Assembly: GCF_019175385.1 (NCBI RefSeq) | Contig: NC_083339.1 | Coordinates: forward strand, 79,628,307-79,692,306 | Direction of reading: 5' to 3' | DNA length: 64,000 nt | From: Lycium barbarum | Lineage: Eukaryota > Streptophyta > Magnoliopsida > Solanales > Solanaceae | In this document: positions 42,946 to 54,719 of the stretch, piece after piece | Numbering within the stretch: the first letter of the stretch is position 1 | Layout: each line of letters starts with the position of its first letter | Translations under genes and position numbers: made by a program | Notes under the pieces: model-generated | The model's database searches: none | What the model was told of the DNA's origin: nothing | Seen by the model: the letters and a program-made list of their open reading frames with translations, nothing else

Positions 42946-45535
42946 ATGGTACAAAGTCTCTTGGAATTCTATTGTAGGTTTGTGGTGGTGATCGTAAGCT
43001 GTGGTTGCAGATATTTTAAGACAGGTATCCTTACCATCTGTTCTTATGATGCTTACTCATTGATTGATCCGGGTTCAAACTTATCCTATGTGACCCCTTA
43101 TTTTGCTCTTGATTTGGGAATGAAACCCCAACCTTTGTGTGAACCTTTTGATGTTGATACGCCTTCTGGTGTTCATGTTATTGCTTCTAGAGTGTATAGA
43201 AATTGTGTTGTTGTGATCAAGAGACGTGAGACCATGGCGGATTTGTATAAACTTGAGATTGTTGATTTTGATGTAATTATAGGGATGGGCTGGTTGTCCG
43301 CATGTTATGCTAATGTTGATTGTCGCCATAAGTTAGTTCGCTTCACCTTTCCCGAGGAGCCTGTTATTGTGTGGGAGGGTGAAATTGCTAAGCCAAGGGG
43401 TAGATTTATTTCCTATCTTAAGGCTCATAAGATGATTACTAAGGGGTGTATTTACCATTTGGTCGCTGTTAATGATACAAAAGCCGTAGTACCCGAATTT
43501 ACATTTGTTCCTATAGTCAGTGATTATCCCAAAGTATTTCCTGAAGATCTTCCCGGTATCCCTCCTGATAGAGTTATTGATTTTGGGATTGATGTTATTC
43601 CCGACACCCAACCAATTTCGATTCCACCTTGCCGTATGGCTCCAACGGAGCTAAGGGAATTAAAGGATTAGTTGAAGGACTTGTTGGATAAGGGTTTCAT
43701 CCAACCAAGTTCCTTACCTTGGGGTGCCCCAGTCTTATTTGTTAGGAAGAAGTATGGTTCCCTTAGGATGTGGCTTGACTACCGTCAGCTTAATAAGGTG
43801 ACCATTAAAAATAAGTATCCCTTGCCTAGGATAGATGATTTGTTTGACCAACTTCAGGGTGCTAAGTTCTTTTCAAAGATTGACCTGAGGTCTGGATATC
43901 ATTAATTGAAGATAAAGGAGAAGGATTTCTCGAAAATAGCTTTCTGTAGTCGTTATGGGCACTTGAGTTCCTAGTCATGTCCTTTGGGCTGACTAATGCG
44001 CCTGCTACATTCATGGATTTGATTAATCGTGTGTTTAAACCTTATCTCGACCGTTTCATTATTGTGTTCATTGATGATATTTTGGTGTATTCTAAAAGTT
44101 GTGAGGATCATGCTAATCATTTGAGGATGAGAACACTCGAGGAGAATGATCTTTATGCAAAATTCTCTAAGTGTGAATTCTGGCCTGAGTCTGTTGCTTT
44201 CTTAGGTCATGTGGTGACTGGTGACGACATTAAAGTAGACCTTCAGAAAATTTCAGCGGTTAAGGATTGGCCAAGACGAACTAGTGTGACGGAAATTCAC
44301 AGTTTCTTGGGTTTGGCAAATTATTACCAAAGGTTTATGGAAGGAGTTTCGTCAATAGCCTCTCCATTGACTAAATTGACATAGAAGACTGCTAAGTTTT
44401 AGTGGTCCAAAGCTTGTGATTCCAAGAATTAAAGGCGAGGTTGACTTCGGCTCCTATTTTGACTTTACCTTCTGGGTCTGGTGGATATGTAGTGTAATGT
44501 GATACTTCTAGAATTGGTTTGGGTTGTGTATTGATGCAGAACGGCAAGGTGATTGCTTATGCTTCACGACTGTTGAAGAAGCATGAGAAGAACTATCCGA
44601 CTCATGACTTGGAATTGGCTGCAGTGGTATTTGCTTTGAAAATTTAGCGTCATTATCTGTATGGTGAGCATTGTGATGTTTTTACTGATCACAAGGGTTT
44701 GCAATATATCTTCAAGCAGCGAGAGTTGAACCTCAAACAGAGGAGGTGGTTCGAGTTGTTAAAAGATTACAACTTGAATATTTTGTATCATCTTGGTAAG
44801 GCTAATGTGGTTGCTGACGCTTTGAGTAGAAAATCTATGGGCACGTTGGCTTTCTTGGGTGCACATGAGATCCCCATGGGGAAGGAAATTCGAAGACTTG
44901 CTAGTCTTGGGTTCAGACTTGATAAAACTGAAGATGGAGAGTTCGTGGGAATCACGCCATCACGGTCTGACATTGTGGAAAGGATTAAATCCAAGCAATA
45001 TGATGATGAACTTTTGGCAAAGCTGAGAGATGGAGTGGAAAGGGGTGAGTACACTTCATTTACTATTGGGACTGGCGATAGTGGTCTGTGATTGCAAGGA
45101 CGATTGTGTGTTCCCGATGTTGATAGTCTTCGACAAGAACTAATGATGGAAGCTCATAATTCCAAGTATTCGGTTCATCCGGGATCCACCAAGATGTATA
45201 AGGATTTGAAACAACACTATTGGTGGAAGAGCATGAAGGTTGATATTTCTAACTTTGTGGCTAAGTGTTTGAACTGTCAACAGGTGAAGGCTGAACATCA
45301 AAGGCCTGGTGGCTTGGCTAAAAACATTGAGATTCCTCAATGGAAGTGAGAGATGATAAATATGGGCTTTGTTGCAGGTTTACCTCACACAAGGGCCAAG
45401 TATGATTCAATTTGGGTGATCGTGGATAGACTCACGAAGTCTGCCCATTTTCTTCCTGTAAAGACGTCATATGCCATGGTAGAGTACGCCAAGTTATACT
45501 TGAAGGAGATTGTTAGGTTGCATGGTGTTTCGACA
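42946..45535 (+). pseudogene. T10 pol: protease, RT, RNase H, integrase N-part (broken)
   Basis: Protease: SLIDPGSNLSYVTP (43055 area) with D-P-G as usual in this clade, then VIIGMGWLSACYANVDC. RT: SYPKVFPEDLPGIPP-type linker, [51 protein letters not shown], then after a frameshift near 43970 [12 protein letters not shown] and [10 protein letters not shown]. RNase H lies around 44440-44850 ([36 protein letters not shown]). Integrase: VHPG and CLNCQQVK, then WVIVDRLTKSAHF. Stops at 43669, 43903, 44382, 44401, 44646, 45089 and 45347 and a few frameshifts kill it. The frame is cut at 45535 by T11 and resumes at 47748. Confidence 0.9.
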
Positions 45536-47747
45536 TGTTATATCCCGTATTTTTGTACAATCGGATAATTCAAGGTAATTGCGGGAAGATGGACAAGCAA
45601 GGCCTTATTTTTATTTTGTTAAGCATATGAGTTGCTTATGAAGAATTTAGAAGCGGAAATATTAAGAAAGGCTAGGGGCAAAAAGGTAAAATGGCAATAT
45701 GACTCGTGGAAATATGGAGGAAGACGAAGGGTAAATTTGGAATTCGGAAAAAAATTATTATTTGTCATGAAGAACAAAAAAAAAAAGTGGGCTTATGTTT
45801 TGGGCCTTGTTGGCCGTCCAAGTGGTGGGCTAAGCCCACAAGTGGACTTGGACAAAATAAGGATAAAAGATGACTTAGTCATCTTATTTCCAAAACTTTC
45901 TAGACATTTCAAGAAACCAAGAACAACAAAAGAAAGAGAAGAAGCTTCAAGGGCCTTTCGGCCAAGTGCAAAAATTGCCAAGAAAATTGACAAAAATTTC
46001 TTCAAAAATCATTTCCTACCAATTGAAGGGTTCCTAGTAAAGTGAAGTGTCCTTTGGAGCAAGAAAAATTCATATTCTTGCAAGCTACAAGGCATAGCTA
46101 AGTGGGAAGTCAAGGAGAAAAGGTAAGAACTTATATTCTTTTATATGTCATGGATGTTTATGTATGTTGTAGTGTACAAAAATGGATGAAATTCATATGG
46201 AATATGAACATGGGCGTAAGTGACGTCATGAAATGTAATGTACGTAAATTGTGTACGTCGCCTCATTTGATCCGAGGTGGGCCCATTGTTCCCGGATTTT
46301 CCTTATTGTTCCGTTTGACTTGTTTTGGAGTAGAACCCAAAGGAAACTTTTGATCCTTGTTCCGTTTATCAAACGATAAGTACTGTAACTATTCTAATGG
46401 AAATATGTCTATGATGACAATGATAACGATGATGCTAAGAAAGAGAATATGTCTATGATGAGTATGACAAGAGTGATTCCATGACCAAGAGTCTTAAGTT
46501 AAGGATTCAAAATGAGTATGAAAGTGTCAAACTAGTTCTTGAATTTTTATTCTATTTCTTGGTTACGACTCTATCTTTCTAAAAGACTCTAAAGTATAGG
46601 AATGAATGTTCTATGAGGCTCGTGATCTTATTCTACGTTTTCTCTTAAAGCTATTCCTTATTGATAGTCTCGCCTTATAATGCTAGTCCCTTCAAGGTGA
46701 GACAAAGTCATGGTGATTGTTCCATAATGTAATCGGAGGTTACCGACCTTACGTCACTCCGATGGACACACGATCTTCCTTGGGCTCCCCTGAATGCTTA
46801 TATGATATGTATATGTACATTGGGGGAGGGACATATGTTTCATTGCCACCTGGTCAGCTGGCGTTATCATCCCGGACGCGGGATGCCCGGACGCGGGATA
46901 TATGGGCGAGCCGACGTATTTCGGCGCTATGTGGGCGAGCCGACGTCGTTCGGTGCTATGCTATGACATGATATGATATGACTTGATATAATATGATATG
47001 AATTGATATGACATGATATGATACGACATGATACGATACGACATGATATGATACGATACGATATGAAAAAGAAGAGACATGATATGGTATAAACTCTATT
47101 TTCTATGACTATGAAAAAGAAATGCTTTTTTTTATATAAGGGAAAGACAAGCATGCATGGTATCCGGCCTGAAAGGGCATTCCTATGTACAGGTTACTTT
47201 CTTATCTCATTACATGTCCTATGATTCCATGATATCGTTATTCATACTTTATGTTTCTGTTTGTATTATTTTCCATGGCTTACATACTCGGTACATTACT
47301 CGTACTGACGTCCCTTCTTGTGGACGCTGCGTTTGATGCCGCGCAGGTCAGCAGATAGACGAATTTAATGCCTAGGAGCTCCACCAGCTGTTCATTGAGA
47401 GTGCTCCAGTTGATCCGGAGCTTCAGTCTATTGGTACTACTTTTGTGTATATATTCGGGCACGGCAGAACCCGACCCATCTTGTAGAGATATGTGTGCTA
47501 TGTTTAGAGGCTCGTAGACAGATATGTACAGTCAGATGCTTTGTACTTTTGTTCGTTTTGGGGTTGTATAACATGCTAGCAGATTTTATTAACACCTGAT
47601 TATGGTTATGCTATTAATGATAGGAATAAGTAAAGAAACAACGATATTACCAATCTGGCCCACTTAGTAATAAGAATGAGATACGAGTTAGGGGGTGCTC
47701 GGTACAAGTATCGGGTATCCGTCGCGGCCCCTAGTTGGGTCGTGACA
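45536..47747 (+). repeat. T11: solo LTR in T10 integrase
   Basis: 2212 bp, TGTTATATCCCG to GGTCGTGACA, perfect duplication CGACA (45531-45535, 47748-47752); the T10 reading frame is restored exactly across it. It contains CCCGGACGCGGG repeats (about 46872-46895), a GATATGATATGA microsatellite-like tract (about 46960-47065), the double hairpin (47288-47326, with a G-U pair replacing A-U) and TCGGG/CCCGA (47455-47474). The start resembles the T13 family, but the body differs. Confidence 0.93.
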
Positions 47748-48287
47748 CGACATCTATCATATCTGACAGAGGTACGCAATTTACTGCTCATTTCTGGCAG
47801 ACGTTTCAAGAAGGTTTGGGGACTAGAGTGAAATTAAGCACTGCCTTTAATCCTCAAACTGACGGGCAAGCAAAGAGAACTATTCAAACTTTGGAGGATA
47901 TGTTGCATGCTTGTGCAATCGATTTTGGAGGAAGTTGGGATGAACGCCTACCTTTGGTGGAATTCGCTTACAATAATAGCTATCAAGCTAGTATTCATAT
48001 AGCTCCTTATGAGGATCTTTATGGGAGGCGTTGTCGGTCTCCAATTGGTTGGTTTGAACCAACGGAAGTAGAGTTGTTGGGTCCTGATTCAGTTCATCAG
48101 GCGATCGAGAAGGTAAATCTTATTGTGCAGCGACTGAAGACAGCACAGAGTAGACAAAAGTCTTATACGGATATGAGGCGTACGGAATTGGAATTTATTG
48201 TTGGTGACAAGGTTTTCTTGAAGTGTGACCTATGAAGGGGGTAATGCATTTTGGCAAAACGGGCAAGCTTAGTCCTCGCTATATTGG
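47748..48287 (+). pseudogene. T10 pol: integrase core, C-terminal part
   Basis: Continues the integrase: SIISDRGTQFTAHFW supplies the second catalytic D and QAKRTIQTLEDML the catalytic E, with K for E in the usual QAERTIQ. RRCRSPIGWFE and AQSRQKSYTD follow. A frameshift near 48228 ends the frame early, then FGKTGKLSPRYI-like residues lead to the T12 insertion at 48288. Confidence 0.9.
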
Positions 48288-50840
48288 TGTCACGCCCCAA
48301 AACCCACCCTAGATGTGACCGACATCCGACGTCATGAACAACATCGGAAGAACCTAAAAAAAATGCAATAACAATATTTGAACCCGCCAGGTTCAATATT
48401 CGCCTCTAGCAGTTTATAAAATTAATGTAACAAATCATGAATATATGAATTAAGTCAGCGGAAGTATTTATTCACCAAATACTTAGTCAAACGTAATAAC
48501 GTGCCCGAGAGTTAATCAACAACTCAACAACTACCCACAAGAACGTATACTATGGAGCTTCTAAGATAATGAGCAATGTCTAAATCATCGGGACGCAGCC
48601 CGAAACTAAAAGATGAAAAGTAAAGATAGAATGGTGCCCCACGAACAATCATGTGGGCTCACCGAATAGTCTCGAAAGCAGCAAGTTCTCTTAAGTCGTA
48701 GGCGTATCACGAACCTGCTCATCAATGATACCTAACATACCATTAAAACAACAATGGTATGCCTGAGTACTGGGTACTCAGTGAGTGTCTAAGGGGCAAT
48801 AGTTAACAAAACAAGATATAGTGAATAAAATCAATAAAATGATATCAATGAAAATAATAGTTCAAACCCAGGAATAAAGTGAGTCAGCAACATTAAAGAG
48901 TCATCGAAGAACCCAACAATGACAGACACATTAACTTAACTCCTTACCATTTACCAGGCCAAGTATTTCACTGAAAAATTCAAATCACCACAAGCCACTC
49001 ACAGGCAACAAGATATGAAACAAGCCACTCACAGGTAGATCAATCAATCGATACTCCGGGTTAGGAAACCGTGAAGACTAATCGTCCTCTGGACTAGCAC
49101 AACAATAGATACTCCGGCTTGGAAGCAACGGAGGCTAATCTTCCTATGGACTAGCACATCCTAAGATACTCCGGTCTAGGAAGATACGGAGGCTAAACAT
49201 CCTCTGGACTAGCACATCAATAGATACTCCGCGCTAGGAAGATACGGAGGCTAATCGTCCTCTGGACTAGCGCAGCAATAGATACTCCGCGCTAGGAAGC
49301 AACGGAGGTCAATCGTCCTCTGGACTGACAAAACAATACTAATATCGATACGTTAGGATCCATAATGGCTAATCGTCCTCTGAATTAGCACAGCTTGCCC
49401 ATACAGACCCAAACACCAACAAAATACAAATCATGGCATATTACCGAATCATCAATCATGGCTTAGAGCCGAATCTCACTTCTCAAGTCATCATCTCAAA
49501 ATGGAGGCATTTCAAGTCATAACCGATTTAGAATCTTATTCAAATCTCTTATTCAATTTCAAGTTCAAGAAACCCATTCAACAACAAAACAAGTTTAAGG
49601 TCCAACCTTTAGAAGATTAAGTTCAATCATCCAATAATGGGAAAAGCGAGTTTCACAAAGTAGTATAGTTCATATAAGGTTCGATGCGGGCTTGACCCTA
49701 CACACGCATGACCTTGTCTAAAAGAAATCATCTTTAATTCCAGAATAAATTCCACCAAACAAGAGTTATAACCTATACAAACAATCAAGGAAGGATTCTC
49801 AAATACAATTCATGCTTTCACAATATAAGCGTACTTCACAAGTAGACATAGTTGAAAAGATGATTTTTGGAATATAGACATACTTCAAGGAAGATTTTTG
49901 GGAAAATCTAGACATACATGAAAAGACGAATTTTGAAATATAGACATACAAAACACCTCCATAGTCAAAAGTTTTTTTTTAAAAGAGACATACAAATTAC
50001 CTTTATATTCAAAAAGGATTTTATTTTTAAAGAGACATACCTTAATATGTTAAACAAAGTTTAACACTTCATTTTCCTAATGAAGAACACCCAAACCCTA
50101 GCTTGAATCACTTTAGGAAGAATTATGCTGCAAACCCTAGGTTTTGATCACAAGAATCATGGTAAGAATCATGGGTTTGATGTCAGAATAGATTATTAAT
50201 GTTAAGGGTGTTCTTACATTTGATTTGAAGACTTGGAAAGATGATTTTCGTGCTTAGGGTTTGGATGGATGAAAAAAAATGGGAACAAAATAAGACCATA
50301 CCCATTTTAAACCCAGTTTTCTCCCAGAAACGGAGAAAATACGACCTACAAAGTTCGTCCCATACTTTGAAATACGTCCCGTACTTGTAGCCCATATTTA
50401 GGCTGCCAAGACCAGTGAAGAACGGAAGAAGTATGTCCAAAAGGACGTCCTGTACTTTAAAGTACGGCCCGTACTTTCTGGGCGTACTTTGGGCGAATTC
50501 TACAGCTTTTGTGACCTTCAGTAAAACGGACATAACCTTTTGTACATAACTTTTCTTGGGCTGGGCGACCTACCGTTGGAAAGCTATTTCAAATATCTAC
50601 AACTTTAATCAAGGAAGATTTTCTAAATTCGCAACACATTTTCATAAAAATCTCCCAGAAGACAGACCTATCAAAACTTAGGCGAAGTTAAGAGCCCTTA
50701 AGAACTTCAATTGTTGGTTTGACTTCAAAACGACCATCTTCCACACGAATTCATCAAGAATGGAGTCATATAGATATAATATCATCTTAACACTAGATTT
50801 TTACAAATTCACACCTAACCCGAATTTACGGAGTGTTACA
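48288..50840 (-). repeat. T12: inverted solo LTR related to T10
   Basis: 2553 bp, TGTCACGCCCC to GAGTGTTACA on +, with flanks ATTGG (48283-48287) and ATTAG (50841-50845), a duplication with one later change. Both ends match the T10 LTR, but the interior differs: a six-unit array of about 60 bp with GATACTCCG and CCTCTGGACTAGC (about 49030-49390) and palindrome AAAGTACGGCCCGTACTTT (50459-50477). Hairpins TGAGTAC/GTACTCA (48764-48780) and TCGGG/CCCGA (48588-48603) are kept. Confidence 0.9.
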
Positions 50841-51191
50841 ATTAGACCTTACGAGATTACGAAAAAGGTTGGGAAGGTAGCGTACGAGTTGAGATTACCG
50901 GCTGAGATGTCCGTGGTTCATCCGGTGTTTCACATTTCGATATTGAGATTGTACAAACCTGATCCTTCCCATGTGTTGCACCATGAAGATATTGAAATTG
51001 ATGAAGCTTTGTTTTTTGAAGAAGAACCAGCTCAGATCTTGGATCGTCAAATTAGAAGGTTGAGAACAAAGGATGTAGCGTCGGTTAAAGTGTTGTGGCG
51101 AAACCATAATACTGAGGAAGCTACTTGGGAAACAGTGGAGGACATGAAGAGGAGATATCCTCACTTGTTCCCTATGGCAGGTATGAGCTAG
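50841..51191 (+). pseudogene. T10 pol: integrase C-terminus and chromodomain
   Basis: After the T12 duplication the frame gives YEITKKVGKVAYELRLPAE and VHPVFHISILRLYKPD, then the chromodomain ILDRQIRRLRTKDVASVKVL with WRNHNTEEATWETVEDM, ending at a stop at 51189-51191 after PHLFPMAGMS. The aromatic residues of the chromodomain core are partly kept (W in VLWRNH, W in ATWE). The domain tethers integrase to methylated-histone chromatin in chromoviruses. This stretch itself is free of stops, but it is separated from its gene by T12. Confidence 0.9.
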
Positions 51192-51295
51192 CATTTTAAA
51201 TTATTCAAAGATGAATCGTTGTGTTTTTTCGAAATAACTTGTGGTTAAGCGAATTCTTTCTATGCTACAATTCTCATTCGAGGATGAATGATCTT

Positions 51296-51308
51296 AAGGG
51301 GGGGATAA
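51296..51308 (+). other. T10 polypurine tract
   Basis: AAGGGGGGGATAA directly before the LTR start TGTAACACTCC, preceded by TTCGAGGATGAATGAT, the usual end block of this clade. Confidence 0.85.
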
Positions 51309-53596
51309 TGTAACACTCCGTAAATTTGAGTTAGGTGTGAATGTATTAAATGAGAAGTAATGTGACATTTTATGCATATGAAATCCTATCAATATGAGTT
51401 TGGGTGGAAATAGTTGATTTAAGATCAAGACCAAGTAGTGACGTACGTAAGAGTTCTTAAAATCTCCTAAGATTTGTTGACCTGTCTTGTAGGACAATTT
51501 CGTGAATATACGTTGTGAATTTGGGAACACTTCCTCTAATAGAAGTTGCAGATCTTTGAAATAGCTTTGCAACGGTATATATTGGAGCTTAAACGGACTT
51601 GTGAGTAAAACGTTATGGCCGTTTTACTAACGTGCATTTCGCGGGATCATCCTGCGGTTCAATCCTGCGAATCTCAGGATGAACACCAGAAATCACGCCC
51701 CTCTGACACGTTTTGTGATAGGGCTGCGTTTCACGGGTCAAACGTGCGAATCACACGATGCGTCACGCGCCTTGCTCGACTATAAAAACCCCTAGAACGT
51801 GAAGTTTTCTTAAACCATCATTCCAACTCATCTTTGGTCGAAATTTTGAGGAGAAATAACCCTAGGGCTTCCCCAAAACATAGGGTAAGAACATCTTTAA
51901 CATTATTGATCAATCCTAGCATTAAACCCATGATTCGTAACATGATTCTTGAATGAAAAACTTAGGGTTGCAAGGTAATCTTTCTCAAAGTGACTCAAGC
52001 TAGGGTTTTGGGTGTTCTTCATTGTAAAAGTGAATTGTTGAGTTACGTAAGGCTTAATTAAGGTATGTCTCTATTAAAAATCATATTTATTTCTCTTTTA
52101 AAAATCATGTTGACTATAAAGGTGATTTGTATGTCTCTTTTAAAAATCATGTTGACTATAAAGGTGATTTGTTTGTCTCTTTTAAAAATCCTTTTTTTGA
52201 CTATGAAGGTAATTTGTATGTCTCTCTTTTAAAAACCTTATTATGGATGTATGTCTTCTTCTCAAAAGTTCTATATTGAATAAAAGGTGAATCTCTCATA
52301 CAAAACCCTAATTCATGTTTTGATTAATGGTTAATGTGCGTGAGGGGACAAGCCCACATTAAACCTTGATTGTATTATCCTATATATACGTATATGAAAT
52401 CATAATCGTTTTCTTCTATAAGAGATGATCAGTGATGATGGTTAGTTGTTGGTATTGATGATTATACAAAGAAACCATGACAAAGGAATCTTGTTTAAAG
52501 AAGTGGAAACGTTTTCAAGATTATCTATGAAATTATGGATTCCCATAATGGCATAATGAACTTTAATGATATTTGATGGAGTGACTACTTTGAGACAAAT
52601 TGTGAATCTGCTTCTATGCTATGAATTTTGTTGTTGTGTTTTGCCTAGCTACTCAGGAGGAAGGGTAGCCACTATAGATCCTAGTGTGGTAATTGTCTAG
52701 ACATTCAGGAGGAAGAGTGGACACTACCGAGTTCGCTACTCGGTGTGCGGTTAATGCCTAGCTATTCAGGAGGAAGGATAGCCACCGAGAATTCCATATG
52801 CCGGTGTGGTGCGCTGTGACAAGGGAACCTCTACGGCCATCCCTTCGATGTGATTGATTCTTGGGCTTGTATTGGCATGTGTGATATTCTTATTCTCTCA
52901 TGGAACTGTTGGTGACAATCATGATCAATTTGAAAGGCATAATTGAAAGTTGTAACTTGACAAAAGGCTTTATAATCTATTTTGATAATATTGAGATACA
53001 CAAACTGAATAACTGCTCTTGCATTGGTTTCACATGATTTTCAGAACTGATTTCGTTATATATTATTATATTTGATTTTTATATTACTTTTTGTACCCGA
53101 GGCACTCACTGAGTACGAAAGTACTCAGGCATACCATTGTTGTTTTTGATGGTATGTTAGGTAACGGAGAAGAGCAGGTTCGTGATACTCTCGACGCTTA
53201 GGAGAACATGTTGCTGCTGTTGATTTGGTGAGCCCACATCTTTGTTCGTGGGACACTTCCTGTTTCATTTATTATTCTAGATTCCCGAGCTGCGTCCCGA
53301 AGTTAGATGATTGTTATGTCTCTTAGAAGCTCCATAGATAGTTGTCAGAATTGTGGGTAGATTGTCAAAGTCTCGTATGACTTAATGGGTGTTTGCCACG
53401 TTTATGACGATTTACTTATATTAGACTTCCGCTAATTTAATTCTTATACATGATTTGTTTACTTTTATTTTATAAATTGTTGGAGGTGAATGTTGAACCT
53501 AGCAGGTTCAAGTGTTATTATTGTATCATTTTTCTTTCAATGTTGTTGATGACGTCGGATGCCGATCACGTCTAGGATGGGTTTTGGGGCGTGACA
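51309..53596 (+). repeat. T10 3' LTR
   Basis: Aligns with 40384-42633 with a few percent difference, including a duplicated TGACTATAAAGGTGATTTG block (about 52108-52170) absent from the 5' copy. TATA box at 51781-51788; TGAGTAC/GTACTCA around a GAAA tetraloop at 53110-53127. The third hairpin is damaged in this copy (near 53282). Confidence 0.92.
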
Positions 53597-53601
53597 GTAG
53601 G

Positions 53602-53915
53602 GGTGGCACCCAGACCGGCCATGGTGGTGGCCATGGGGGTTCATAATTTGGTGTTGGTGAAGCCCAGTCTTATGCATTTTTGAGTAGACCCGAGGTAGAG
53701 GCCTCAGATGCTGTGATTACAGGTATTATTTCCCCTTGTCACCGGTCAGCTATTGCCTTATTTGATCTGGGTTATACAATTTCGTATGTGTCTACTAATT
53801 TTGCATCGGGTCCTAATATGATGTGTGAGTCTCTTGAGGTTCCTGTTTATATTTCTACTCCGGTGGGAGAGTCCGTAGTGGCGGATCGGGTGTACCAATC
53901 TTGTGTAGTCACTAT
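53602..53915 (+). pseudogene. T9 gag end and protease, first part
   Basis: T9 resumes after the GTAGG duplication with a Gly/His-rich stretch, then YAFLSRPEVEASDAVITGI and the protease site ALFDLGYTISYVS. D-L-G replaces the D-P-G or D-S/T-G expected at the active site, so activity is unlikely. The frame runs to VYQSCVVTI, where T13 cuts it (ACTAT duplication 53911-53915). Confidence 0.82.
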
Positions 53916-54671
53916 TGTCACGACCCAAACCCATGGGCCGTGACTAGTGCCCGAGCTGGACACTCGTATACATACCTGCTAAATATAATCAACTGAAACT
54001 AAGGACGGTATGGAAACTTGTAAAAGCAACCGAAAGATTCATAACGCCATATGTCGTAAACCTGCCTCCCGAGGAGTCACAGCTGATCAAAGCATAACTA
54101 AATACGCAAGCCGACAAGGCTGCCACAACATACAGGAATATCCGCAACAAACCATATCGACACAGCTGACCATAACTCATATACAACCCACACATGTCTA
54201 CAGACCTCTAAGAGTATCATAGTAAAATATGACTGGACAGGGCCCCGCCGTACCCCTGGATATGTATAGGTCTACATCAAAGATCTGTACCAGAATAATC
54301 TAGATTCCGGAACAATGGAGCTGTCCAAACAGCTGAGCAGAAGTCCTAGGCTGGAGGATCACTAAACCGACTGTCTGTACCTGCGGGCATGAAACGCAGC
54401 ACCCCGAAGAAAGGGGGTCAGTACGAGATATGTACTGAGTATATAAAGCATGAAATACAATAAAGAGGATCATGACTGAAATAGAGATTACAAGAGACAA
54501 GTATGACAATCAACAAATCACTGTACTTGTGCCTTATGAAATGAAAATCATGCATAGCTATATCATATACCATATCCGGCCCATTATGGACTCGGTGAAT
54601 AAAGTCGTATACATGTATACCATGCCCGGCCCATAAGGGGTCTCGGTGCCATCATCACTTCATCATATCAT

Positions 54672-54719
<48 letters not shown>

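Larger units (their letters stand above)
40384..53596 (+). mobile_element. T10: chromovirus, near full-length, carrying two solo LTRs
   Basis: LTRs of 2250 bp (40384-42633) and 2288 bp (51309-53596), TGTAACACTC to GTGACA, with a perfect duplication GTAGG (40379-40383, 53597-53601). It has a canonical iMet primer site and polypurine tract. Pol domains run in order protease, RT, RNase H, integrase, chromodomain, but most of gag is deleted and pol has stops and frameshifts. Solo LTRs T11 (45536-47747) and T12 (48288-50840) interrupt the integrase region. Confidence 0.93.
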
